Shown here: in pieces, positions 22,104-33,555 of the stretch
How positions within the stretch are numbered: position 1 is the first letter of the stretch
Layout: every line of letters starts with the position of its first letter
Source of the DNA: Diphasiastrum complanatum
Lineage: Eukaryota; Streptophyta; Lycopodiopsida; Lycopodiales; Lycopodiaceae
Direction of reading: 5' to 3'
Assembly (NCBI GenBank): GCA_029204225.1
Contig: CM055099.1
Location: 44,836,538-44,900,537 of the forward strand
Length of the DNA: 64,000 bases
Made by a program: the position numbers and the translations under genes
Notes under the pieces: generated by a model
Database searches by the model: none
The model's input: only the letters and a program-made list of their open reading frames with translations
What the model was told of the DNA's origin: nothing

Positions 22104-25100
22104 CTACTCCTCGCACTCATCATCAACATACATACTTCGTGAAGGTTGTTTATGTTTTCTTAATGTTGGTGTAGCCTCATGAAGTACCATGGCTCTGGCC
22201 GCTACCTCTGCATAGGATGGCAAACAACTAACGTTATGATAGCATACTCAAGCACAACACTGAGATCGAAACAAGCGAAGAATGCATTATAAATTTGACA
22301 TACCAATTTTGAAACTCATCAAAATCCCATGTTTCATTTTGCACGTCTTTCTCTTCGTCCCAATCAATCTGTTGTGCATGTGCGACAGAAGTGGACGATT
22401 CTACATAACAAGATATGGTGTGTTTAACATTAACAAAACAAATTTGAAATATCATTTTTGTACTGATACTAATTGCAGCATTTGCATACCATATCTATGG
22501 GTGGCCATATCGACGATGGCTATGCAATGTCGGCTGGTACTTCTGCATGCATACAATGATCTTCCACAACCCAGAAAAGGATCAACCACAACTCCTGAAG
22601 ACTTACAAAACATTTCCACCAAGAAACGCATGAATGGCTCTTCTCAACTCCTCCACGCAGTGGTTGAGTACCACTACTATCCTTCAGTCTATTTGCTAGA
22701 GAAGAGTAATGTATCCAATGGTCAGTCACACTATGGAAAAGGGAAGGATCAATCGAGTCGCAATCACCCATAGGAATCGAAGGAGATGAATCGATGCGGC
22801 ATGTGACATAAACAACAAGTATATGTACATGTGAAAAAATGGTATGTAGATTCAAAATGATGACTCAAAGACTAGAAAAAAACAATGACATTGCCAGAAA
22901 ATATGTTGAGGTGAAATTCACCTGAAATCCCATCGCAGTGATGCCAAATTCATCCACCTCTCGCAAAATAGCATGATGCACCACCTTCAATCCAGACTTT
23001 GAAGCAACTCTAACAAATGTCGGTATCTCTGGCACTCCTAAAATACTGACTACGAGACCATCATCATTGACAATTGCTAATGCGAATTGCATTGATGCCT
23101 CCATCAATCTATCATCAAGTATATTCCATACAGGCACTTTTCTAGCAAAACCATTTGATATAAAACCTATAGGAAAGTCTAGCAAAACCATGTCTGTGCT
23201 GTATTGCACGCTTTTACCTCGTCGTGCTCTAGTTCCCACACAAATTGTCTTCATATGAGACAAAATGGTATGCATCTCACTTGCAGTGGTCTTAGCAGTA
23301 GCACATTTCACAATATTGAGTATGTCTCCACACAAAGTGAATATCTACCACAAAAAAAAAAAACTATATGTCACAATCACACAACATAGGCGAAAAAACA
23401 ATATGTTCCAAACTTATCAAATAAAATTCTCAACAAACCTTGCTATGACTAGTGAGTGGGTAGTGTGCAGGTCGAGCAAATACAAATTCATCACGTTATC
23501 GCTTGGCACTCGAAGTCACAACCAAAGATGGGTCCATAAATGTAGCCCCTACATGTTCCTTCCCCTTACGACCCACTCTAGCAAAACGTTGTCTAGGCAC
23601 TACATCAGAATCAAGCAATTCTATTTCTTTCAATCTTGTCTCCAATGTAGTGCCCATCTCAACTTCCATGTGTGGTACGTCAACATCCACACTGGGGGTA
23701 GACAAAGCTTCGCTACTATGCATGTGATAGCTTTCCATCTCATTTTCCGGGCAAGAACCTTCTGGAAAATCAATCCACCAGGGATTGTTTTTTTTCTCTC
23801 ACTCACTTAGACTTCTTTTGGCACAAAAATGATAATCGTCACAATACATACAAGTCTCTTTATCCCGTCTTTGTGTCCAAAGTTTGAAGTATGATGGCAT
23901 CTTTTCAACCTTTTTCTTTCTTACAAGATATGCAATGTACCTACAATGCACGATAAAACATTGTTATACTCCAAAAATTTAGTGTGCAAATTTTGCCTCT
24001 AGTTGAACAAATAAAAAATGACTATTTCATTTACCTCCATACAACTCTTTTTGCACTTCCCCTTATGTCTGGTTGCTCTTTGGCACCTTTTGATAAATCC
24101 ATGTCGCACCCAATAGCAAAAAACATTTTTCGTCTATATTGCAATTTGAAATCTATGAAATAATCTTCTAGTGACTCATCATCACCAATATGCAATGGCC
24201 CTAACAATGTAAAATTTTGCATAAGGCTCTTATTTTTCAACAATGAACATGACATATAAGCACAAGTAGAACCGATTATTATGGTCAATGCTATATTACT
24301 TGGAATGTTATCTACTATCAAAGTGAGATATGGAGCAAAATATTGATCCAAATTGCAAAAACATTTCAAATACTTACGTAAAGCCATACACTCCGCTAGC
24401 ACTTTGTTTGTTTCTAATGAACACTCCAGCCAAGTTTCTTTGACAACCCATAATCTGAATTCTTTGTCACTTTTGGGGATACCAAATTGACCGCTCATTG
24501 GACCAATACACCACTTCAACCACTTGAATCTTCTCCACCTCGGCCAATTCTGTCTCTGTAAATTTAAGTTTGAAATACTCAAATGAGCACTCACACAATT
24601 GTCGAACACTATACAACTGATCACCCAGCTCGGTCTTAACAATTCCTATCTTGTTTAGTCTGGTACAAAAAGGCCAACAATTTAACAAACACATTACTCA
24701 AGTAATCAATGCAAAAAAAAGAGTACTAAAAATAGTGGAGATGTTTAACATACATATTGATTCGATTCATAGAAGATAGGAGCGCCATTCCACTTTCGAC
24801 GTCTGGCTCAATGAAGCTAGCTCGTACCGACACATGTCTGCTTATATCACATGCAAACTCCTCATGTATGGCTTCCATCCAACTTGCAGCCCGATGATTT
24901 CCATCCTAACAAATGAACATGCGGCCTTGCATATCACTCCAGGATGGGTCTTGATATCAATTGTTCCCAAATGGGATCCCAAAAAGCGTTTACATGATCG
25001 TTTACAAGGACACTCTGACCTGAGGGTGTTGCCATTGACAATATAAAGTCACATTTTTCCATTAAGTATCCATCTTCTCCAAATATATGTTTCATACGTA

Positions 25101-26183
25101 GCCTTTGTTTTCCAATAGTCCGTATAGTTTTATGTGGCAATTCGACACAAAGGAATCAAAAGGGGTAGAGAGTCTTGACTTACCCTCAATCGAGCCATTG
25201 TCACTGACAACATATCCAGATGGAATGTCAAAGGCACATTACCTATCTCGTCAACTAGCATGGACTTCTTTCTACCCCTCTTACTGTTGTAAAGCTACCT
25301 TTACAAGCTTTACTTTCGACGCCACTGGTGCCAGCAGCGCCCCTGCTGCTGCCGGCGCCGCTCCCGGCGCCACTGTGACCAGAATTCAGCTGGCGCCAAG
25401 TTCCTATGGCTGCAAATCTTTGATCGGTTCTAGCGAAGTCCAGAGAACTCAGATCGATGTGCAATTACCTCACACAATCAAGGCATGATTAAAGGAAGCC
25501 TGGGGATCAATAAAATCTAGAGAAAGAAAATGACATTCTAGAGAGAGAAAATCCTAGAGAGAGAAAAACGTGCTTTACCAGCCTGGGTAGAGTGCTTGGT
25601 ATGAGGGGTGGAGTGCCAAATCCCACCAATACTATAGGGAAGTGCGGGTTGCGACTCAGGGTGAGCTCCAACCAAGTCTCAGCCTCCCTTGCTGGAATGT
25701 TGTCCTGGCACTTGCCTTGGCATGCCAGCTCCCCGGAGACGGCGAGTTGGCTACTTGTATGTCAAGTGGGTTTGGATGGCAAGAGTTGAAGGCTGGGAAG
25801 CTAAGTCGTGGTTCCCGGCTCCCCTTGGGATGCCTGCGCTACGCTTACCTCCCAAATCGGCCACCTCTCCAGTTTCATGGGCATCATCAACATTTGCTGT
25901 TATTGTAGCTATCTCCACAAGCGATTGGGATGCTTGTGTAAGCTCAACATCCTCTAGGCATGCTTGATTTCTTGTAATGTGCATCTCATCAATCGGTTCT
26001 ATGAAGTGCCTAGAAACACACACATATTGAAGTCATTACTACCACCTAAATAAATGCAATGACAAAAAAAAAATACCACATACTCACATCCTCTGTCAAA
26101 GTTTCATTTGAAAGTGGCACGTCGGCTCCATCCACTTGTTCTAATTGCAAAAATATTATTGCTTGTGATCTTGTCAAAACCAT
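22104..26183 (-). pseudogene. multi-exon gene relic with beta-class DNA amino-methyltransferase motifs
   Basis: Minus-strand gene with GT-AG introns. Reconstructed exons: 26183-26088 (possible start MVLTRSQ), 26009-25184 (carrying a solo LTR), one near 25095-25050, 24905-24754, 24659-24035, 23940-23807, 23761-23439, 23344-22922, about 22730-22490, 22400-22304, 22207-22104 (ends DDECEE, stop). Junction phases agree from 24905 to 22922. Exon 23344-22922 holds a motif-IV-like LLDFPIGF (canonical DPPY/W) with VPVWNILDD and a Gly turn before VVSILG. Exon 22730-22490 holds motif X-like GVEKS and motif I VVVDPFLGCGRSLYAC then HCIAIV. IV before X and I is the beta-class order. A Cys cluster CMYCDDYHFC is upstream. 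Breaks: frameshifts near 24500 and 22640, TAA at 23496-23498, the LTR insertion. Substrate unknown. Confidence 0.6.
25285..25843 (+). mobile_element. solo LTR of family E
   Basis: 559 bp starting TGTTGTAAAG, flanked by the 5-bp duplication CTTAC (25280-25284 and 25844-25848). Similar to both ends of the LTR at 8822-10039 but lacks its centre (junction after CCCCGGAGAC near 25740). Removing the LTR and one TSD copy restores an open minus-strand reading through LGGKR into GRKKSMLVDEIG of the methyltransferase-like gene. Confidence 0.88.
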
Positions 26184-26700
26184 ATTGTCCAATCAACTCA
26201 CCAATTGTTAGATTTACAAAATTTATGTGGTGATCACAATACATAACTTTTCAAGGTAACCAAAGGTAGTCCATCTCACCGATTAACTCCTTGCAAGAGC
26301 TATCGAAGTTTCTAAATCCCAAACAACAAGATGTATGTGCCTATACCCAACATGAACACAAAACCAGTCATGTCATTGATATATAGAGCGAACACAAAAC
26401 CAATCGTCATTGATATACAGTTTGTGTTACATATTTTACTAACTTATATATACACATATACCAAAAGTCTTTTAAGAAACCTCGTTCTAAGGTATCTACC
26501 AACTTAAAAATTGTAGGGTAATATCATGTTTTGGTTAACGGCTTGGATAATCTATCTAGCAACATATAATTAATAGGGCAAATCCTGCAGAGAGGGAAGC
26601 TTAGGCTACAACAATGTAGATTAGGGTAGTCGCAATCTTCACAGACATGGATTAAGTTTGTCAGGAGCATTAGCTTAACAGTCATTAGAACCATAAGGCA
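26184..26700. other. AT-rich spacer upstream of the methyltransferase-like gene
   Basis: Likely 5' flank of the minus-strand gene. A minus-strand frame near 26250-26180 (VMYCDHHINFVNL) could be a further upstream exon but has no firm splice support. Otherwise nothing seen. Confidence 0.25.
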
Positions 26701-28215
26701 GAGCTGCCAAAGCAAAAAATATTTGGTTGGCAGCATTGCTCATCGGCGAGCAATGGTAGTAGGCAAAAAAATTTGCCTGGCAATCCTCCATGGCGAAGCA
26801 TTGCTTGTTGGTGAGCAATGCTACCAGGCAAAAAAAATTTGGTCTGACAGATCAGCCTCATCATCATGGAGAGTTGCCAATCTTATCTTCTACCCTGCTT
26901 CACCAATCCTTCTAGCACATGGCTCATGATTTATCAAGGATGGGATTAATGCATGATTATGGAGAGTGGCAGCTCTTATATATAATCCTTTTTAGTTTTT
27001 TACTCATTTCCTTAATCGAGCTGCATGTAGCTGATTGTCAACTACTCTTAACCTGCAGGACTTCCTGTACTAAGCTGAGTACAAAACATGAAAATGTACA
27101 TCAACGCATGGGTAAATGGTGGGCCTGTCTCCTGTACATTTAGTAGAAAAGTTAAAACTTGATTAAATTTCTATGACTGCACAAGAGATGATTTAAAACC
27201 ACAAAGCCTTGATGTGGTCAAGCTCTCAATTATGAAGTTCCATATGTTAAAGAACTGATTAACAGTGTTCAGTTAAATCTCATATCTACCCTCCATGACA
27301 ATGAGACAGAGCTACCAAACAAAAAAAATTTGCCTGGCAGCGCTCCATGTGAGCTTCACGTTTAAATGATAGAGAGAAATTTTGGTCTGATCATCTGTGA
27401 AATGCATCCAAAGTTTGATCTGAAAAATTGGAAGATCAAACATTCAGTCATAAGCAACAAGCAATTGAACAAAATGATCGACACTTGAAGATGAATTTAT
27501 AAACTGCCTAACTATGAATCTTTGCTACTATTTTGAGAGAGTTCATAGGCGAACTTATGAGCGGCTACCTCTATTGAGTGTTTGCCATTGATTGATTGAT
27601 AGTGAAAATGACTATCATTATGATCATTGCCTAAGAGCATTCTATTTGTTGACTTTATTGCTACATTGAAGACCAATCAGTTTCTGAGACTCACTGTTCA
27701 TTCGTGGAGCAAATTTTGTAGCAGGTTCATAGACTGCTGACCATTTTGTGTAATCCTTGAGCATGCGAGTTAAGGTCATGTTCACTAATTATTCAACGGC
27801 TGTCTGTCTTGAGAAGGTTCATTGTTTAGGAGCATTGTCTCAAACATAGAATTGCTACTTCAGAAGTTGAAATGTAATCTATGAACCTGAATGTACCATC
27901 AATGATCGCAAAGGCAGAGCGGATGAATAGAACTGCAGAATTGCGATCAACCAGTTGCCAAGCATATTTTTTGTTTTGCTTGGCAAAAAAAAATGCTCAT
28001 ACAAGATAACAAAACATCCGAATGCGATGAGGGAGGGAGCGCTGAGGGAGGGAGGGAGGGAGGGAGTGTTGCTAGGCAAAAAAATTTCGCCTGGCAATGA
28101 AACCAACCACTCTTCTATTAGTGCTACCAAGCAAAAAAAACTTGTCTGGCAAAGAAACCAACCACTCTTCTATTAGCGCCACCAAGCAAAAAAAATTTGC
28201 CTGGCAAATAAACGA
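26701..28215. repeat. dispersed short palindromes with A/T-run core
   Basis: At least eight imperfect inverted repeats built on GCTACCAGGCAAA, an A/T run, then TTTGCCTGGCA: about 26706-26733, 26755-26782, 26820-26850, 27310-27340, 27956-27985, 28069-28100, 28120-28152 and 28177-28209. The last three form a tandem with a period of about 55 bp sharing CCAACCACTCTTCTATTA. No coding sequence seen between them. Confidence 0.75.
28030..28066. repeat. GGGA/GGAG microsatellite
   Basis: Short purine tract of GAGG/GGGA units (GAGGGAGGGAGGGAGGGAG) between the palindromes. Confidence 0.85.
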
Positions 28216-29924
28216 ATCTCACTTCTATCAGCGAGCAACCAGCTGACTTTCTCAGGCAGAAACCTACAGCGGGCCTCTTCATCCACAAAAGGCCATAGCT
28301 TCATTGAGGCAAACATGAAAAAGTCCTAAGGAAACTTACAAATGTATGCCCAAACTTAGATCTAACTTGTTTGCAAATGCTCCCCCGTATCGAAGCTAAT
28401 CCTCTGTCGCTCCTCCTTCCAATAAAAGCTCCTCCTTCATCGCTCTTGAAAAGTGCATTTGCATTCACTAGGAAGAGCATAAAGTGCTTTCACGAAGAAG
28501 AAGAAGTGCTAAAACCTTAGAAACCTAAAACCTAATCACCAATGAGCCCATCGAGTTGAATGCATCCATGCATCATGTATATTCAAAAGCCAACAGTCTA
28601 AAATATTAAATACATTTTGCTAAACATAAATTTTTTTACAAAATAAAATTTCTATCAATTAAAAAATCAACATCCTGCATTATATTTTTGCAGTTGATTT
28701 TTGAGAAAAGTTGCAAATTCTATTTTTATACTATGTCAATTTTCTCGAACAGTCAAGAATGACAACTTGCAAGTAGTTGTAGAGGCCTCGTGGCTATTGA
28801 TAGGACAGTTAGGACTAGCATGATATACCATGTTTTTCTTTCTCTCGAGATACTGGGTATTAGGACTCATATTGAGAGTTGGGATATTGAGAGTTGGGCG
28901 TAGGAAGCATAACTGTACAATCCAACTCATGTTCTTAAATGGGGTTATTAATGGTCGATGCGTTGGGCTCAAGGAATCCAATATATATATTCTTAGTTTC
29001 GTTCTCCCATAAATCGCTATAACTGATCCAAGAATTGGACTAAATCGTTAACTTAAGAAAGGGAGCAGCAAGTTATTCATATCATGGGTGTATCAATGGG
29101 TTGTAACATAATTTTGAATTTTGTTACTTTTTTTAGGGTATAATTCTTCATGGGATTGTATAGCTCTTTTGGAAGCTAGTTTGTGACAGTTGAAAGTGGC
29201 TGTCATAATTGGCAGGAAAGCCCATTCCCGTAATAATGTAGCCGAATTTTAATAGCCATCTGGAGGAGCAATGATGATTGGTTCTGGCATGGAAATTTTC
29301 TCCCTCTACAACAGATGGAGCTTTATCTGTTGATAGACGATATAAAGTGATTCACACACCGTTGAAATCGTGGTTCTCCAAAATCTATACTGAGATTTCC
29401 ATTTCATGTTGTTCCATCTGCAAGAATCAATCCATCAACAAGCATGGATCAACAGGTCAATTTAATCTTGACCACCTCTAGTGAGGATGAAAGACCTGCT
29501 CACATCACAAAGATGAATGTGGGTGAAAATCCAGTCGGCCAGCCTGCACTATCAATTTTACAGTTGTTCCAAAATTTGCCTGTGTCAAGCAAGCTGTGAA
29601 AAATCATCAAGCTTTGTGGAAATCCTAAAGCAACAAATGAAATGCCCAACGAATACAATGGAGATCAGATGTTTGAGTTTCCGCCGTCTCACATGACAGG
29701 CATGAAGGGCATGCAAAGGGTCTCTCGAAGATTTGAACAGAATCCTTGTGGAATATGGCGAGCACCACATTGATCTTAAAGAACATGTTGTTCATGTTCG
29801 ACAGAGACAGTATTGTCTTAATCCAAAGTAATCTTTGATGGTAAAAAACGAACTCAACAAGCATCTCAAGGCATGTATTATTTATCTCGCCTTAAGTAGT
29901 GAATGAATATCACCTAATGTTATA
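28216..29924. other. spacer without recognised gene
   Basis: AT-rich sequence with only short open frames that carry no recognisable domain. Probably degraded repeats and the lost 5' part (LTR, gag, protease) of the gypsy element that follows, but no LTR boundary can be defined. Confidence 0.3.
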
Positions 29925-31935
29925 GTTCCAAAGAAGAGGTCTGGCAAGATTCAAATTTGCCAAGATTTCAGGAAGCTGAATGCTGCTACAAAGAAAGATC
30001 ACCATCCATTACCCTTTACGGATTCCATTTTAGACCAGGTCGCTGGGCAAGATCGTTACAGTTTTCGTGATGGTTTCAATCAAGTTGGAGTAAGGAAGGA
30101 GGATCGACCAAAGACTAATTTTACTACTGATTTGGGCACTTATGCTTACAATAAAATGCCCTTTGGTCTTTGTAACGCATCGGCTACAACTACGTTCCAG
30201 AGAATTATGATGTTGATTTTCGTTGCTTTCCTAAGAACAATTCTCGAAATTTTCATTGATAATTTTTGTGTCTACAGTAATATCAAAACTCATATTCAGA
30301 AATTGAAGCTTACATTGTAGAGGTGTCACACTTGTTTGTCACTTCACCCCGAAAAATGTTTTTTTGGTATGAGAGAAGGTATACTTCTGGGTCATAGAAT
30401 ATCTAGTAGAGGAATTGAAGTCGACAAAGATAAAGTCGAAGTCATTAAGAATCTGTTGATACCAATAAATCTACATGAACTAAGGCATTCCCTAGGACAT
30501 GTGGGTTATTATCGAAGATTTATCCAGAATCATACCTATACTGCTGCAGCGCTTACGCAGTTACTTAAGAAGCAAGTTGCTTATATTTGGACAGCAACAC
30601 AACATAGAGCATTTGAAGAACTTAAGCACAAACTGATTAATGCTCCAATTCTGAGACCACCTAACTGGACGAAACCATTTCATTGTTATGTTGATGTGTC
30701 AGCATTTGTGATTGGTGTTTGTCTAAGCCAGAAGGACGAACAGAAGAAAGACCATCCAATATACTATGTAAGTCGCCAGCTTAGCTCCTCAAAGAATAAT
30801 TATTCGGCAACAGAAAAAGAAAACTCTTGGAACGATTTTTATTAGTGAAAAAATTTCGACATTAAAAAATTTCAAGCCTTACATTCTGAAGACATTGGTG
30901 GACATTTTGCTTAAAAAAATATTGTTAATAAGATTTTAACCGCCAAGTATTGGTGGCCTACCATGTTTAAGGATGTTTCCATCCATATTCGATCTTGTGA
31001 TCCATGCCAAAGATCTGGCAAACCAACCAAATCCATGAATTGACCATTGATGCCAATCATTCCACTTGCATGCATCATTTGAAAAGTGGGGGATTGACTT
31101 TGTTGGACCAATTAAGCTAGTAACTCGACATACAAAATTTCAATATATTTTAGTAGCAACAGATTATGCAACGAAAAATGTTGCAGCGGAAGCGACAAAA
31201 CGAAACAATGTGAAAATTGTCGCTATTTTTCTATTTAAATTTATAATTACACGTTATGGGTGTCCTCTTGAATTAGTTAGTGATCGTGGTACTCATTTTC
31301 TAAATGATACAATTCGTTTACTGTCGTCATATTTTCTGATCAAGCACATAAAGACAACCCCGTATAATCCAAAAGCTAATGGATTAACTGAAAGAGTGAA
31401 TGGAATTTTATGCAAGATCCTTAATAAGATCATTGTTGCACATGCTATACACTGGGATCAAAAGCTACCTTCAGTGCTTTGGGCATATAGAAACACGGAG
31501 AAGATCACAACGAAACAGACTCCTTATTTCCTCACATATGGTATGCATCCAATCCTTTCGATTGAATTTGAGATGCCAAGTTTTCAAATACAAGTAGAAC
31601 AACAGATATAGATTGTATTAATGAAAGACTGTTAACCATTGAAGAACTATCCGAATCTCAAAACAACTCAAAGAATATTATAGAGAAGATACAGGAGGAG
31701 CAAAAGAAAAAGCATGATACTCGTATTAAATATGTTAATCTTAAGGTTGATGATTATGCTTTGATTTACGATAGTCGACATCAGATTTTTCTTGGAAAAT
31801 TACATATGAGATGGATGGGACCATACAAGGTTATGGAAGTATTTGAGAATGGTTTTGTCCAACTTTAGTCATTGGACGATGAATTATTGCCAACGCGTAT
31901 TCATGGTTCAGGACTAAAGAAATATTATCTCTGAC
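29925..31935 (+). pseudogene. Ty3/gypsy pol (RT, RNase H, integrase) relic
   Basis: Begins inside RT at KKRSGKIQICQDFRKLN, then YAYNKMPFGLCNA and an active site FIDNFCVYS where canonical YVDD has lost its second Asp. After a stop at 30318, LGHVGYYRRFIQNH (connection) and RNase H (YVDVSAFVIG, IYYVSRQLSSSKNNYSATEKE) run to 30845. Integrase follows: zinc-binding HEDIGGH...CDPCQRSGK (about 30885-31020), then WGIDFVGP, VSDRGTHF and GLTERVN (D, D, E retained, 31090-31400). A frameshift near 31610 leads to the C-terminal MRWMGPYKVMEV segment and a stop near 31933. RT-RNase H-integrase order is diagnostic of Ty3/gypsy. No LTR identified. Confidence 0.9.
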
Positions 31936-32410
31936 GAATGATTTTGAAGGGAGAATCTTTCAAGAATCTTTTGTCTATCTTTAACTTTCCTTTTTCTCGA
32001 ATTTTTCTTTTTTGAATTTTTCTTTGTTATTTATTATTTAGTTTTCTTAAATTTAGTGAATCTCTTTTTTATTAAATGTACACATGTTATAAAAGTTCAT
32101 TCACATTTATGACCACATGAAAGACTGCGTAGGCTTGATTTTTTTTAAAATTTTAACGGTCTTACTTTAACTAAAGATTTTCTTTTAGCCACCGCTCTTA
32201 ATTATGAAAATGACAATTGTTAAATCATGTTGCCATGTAATCATCGCCTCCATTGTGTCATTGTTAAACACTATGATTTTCTATTTTCATTTTACACTTT
32301 CTTTTACTCTCTTGCTCTCCATCGCTCGTCGATCTACTATCATTTTCGCTATCAAAGAGTTGAGCATTATTACACAACGCTTCCTACACTCTTATCAAGC
32401 AGATCATTCA
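31936..32410. other. spacer between gypsy and copia relics
   Basis: T-rich and AT-rich; no PPT, LTR end or gene recognised. An open frame entering the downstream copia RT from 32227 is noncoding before about 32415. Confidence 0.3.
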
Positions 32411-32414
32411 CAGA

Positions 32415-33555
32415 TGGAAGTATAGCAAAGCACAAAGCAAGATTGGTGATCAAAGGGTATGCACAAAGTAAAGGGATCGACTATGTAGAGACCTTTGCGT
32501 CAATATGTAAGTGGAATACTCTACGTCTACTTGTTGCTTTAGCTTCACATTTTGGTTGGCCTTTGCATCAGATGGATGTGAAATCTGCTTTTCTAAATGG
32601 TGAGTTAGAAGAATTGGTGTTCATGGATCAACCTGAAGGCTTTTTAGTGAAAAGACAGGAGAATAAAGTATGTCGCTTGAAGAAAGCACTTTATGGTCTT
32701 AAACATGCACCACGTGCATGGTATAGCAGGATTGATGCTTACTTTCATTCTAAGGGGATGGTGAGAACACACTCTGATCCAAAACTTTATGTCTTATGCT
32801 TTGATGGTATGGTTGTTTTGATTGGTCTTTATGTTGATGATTTGATTATCACGGGAAATAATCAAGAGATGGTAGATATGATCAAGAAAGATCTCATGGA
32901 ATAATTCGAGATGACAAATCTCAGCCTAATGCATTATTGCCTTGAAGTGGAGGTGTGGCAAAAAGGACACAAGGTGGGTCTAACATATGTCAGAGAGTTG
33001 CTGCACAGGTTCAGGTTGCAGGATTGCAAGCCAGTGAACACTCCTATTGAGCCAGGTAAAAAGGTTTCTAAGATTGACGAATCACAACCATTTGATGTTG
33101 CACTGTACAGGTAGTTAGTAGGGAGCTTGATTTATCTTACCACGACTAGACCAGATATATGCTATGTTGTTGGTATTATAAGTCAGTTTATGGAAGCACC
33201 TATAGAAACACATTGGAAGGTAGCCAAGCACATTTTTTGTTATGTCAAAGGCATTTCAGATTGTGGCTTGGTGTACAAAATGCGTGAGGGTTTACCTGAG
33301 TTATGTGGCTATGTGGATGCGGATTGGAGAGGTGACTATGATGATCGTAGATCCACCACAGGGTATTCCAGCTTTGTGGCAGTTGTTTTTCCTGGTCTAG
33401 TAAGAAGCAAAATATAGTTGCTCTATCCACAACAGAAGCAGAGTATAAGGCAATGTGCAGTGCAGCACAGGAAGCTATATGGTTGAGGCAAATTTTGGAT
33501 GAAGTAGGCATGAAATAGGAAAATTCCACGACTATACATAGCGACAGTCAGTCGA
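32415..33555 (+). pseudogene. copia RT/RNase H fragment, family-C-like
   Basis: Starts within RT at GSIAKHKARLVIKGYAQSKG, then HQMDVKSAFLNG, KKALYGLKHAPRAWYSR and LYVDDLIITGNN (intact YVDD). Stops at 32902 (TAA) and 33112 (TAG) and a frameshift near 33385 break the frame; RNase H reads YVDADWRGDYDDRRSTTGYS and then, in another frame, STTEAEYKAM. Homology ends near 33555. Closest in the window to family C (18300-19330) but a distinct copy with a better-preserved RT core. No LTRs seen. Confidence 0.88.

Noticed and set aside
22282-22773. 163-codon plus-strand frame
   Set aside because: Antisense to methyltransferase-like exons whose splice sites and motifs are on the minus strand.
23265-23810. 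181-codon plus-strand frame
   Set aside because: Antisense to two minus-strand exons and the intron between them; no domain.
22104-26183. Bacterial contamination as source of the methyltransferase motifs
   Set aside because: The motifs are distributed over exons with standard GT-AG introns and the region is embedded in plant repeats.
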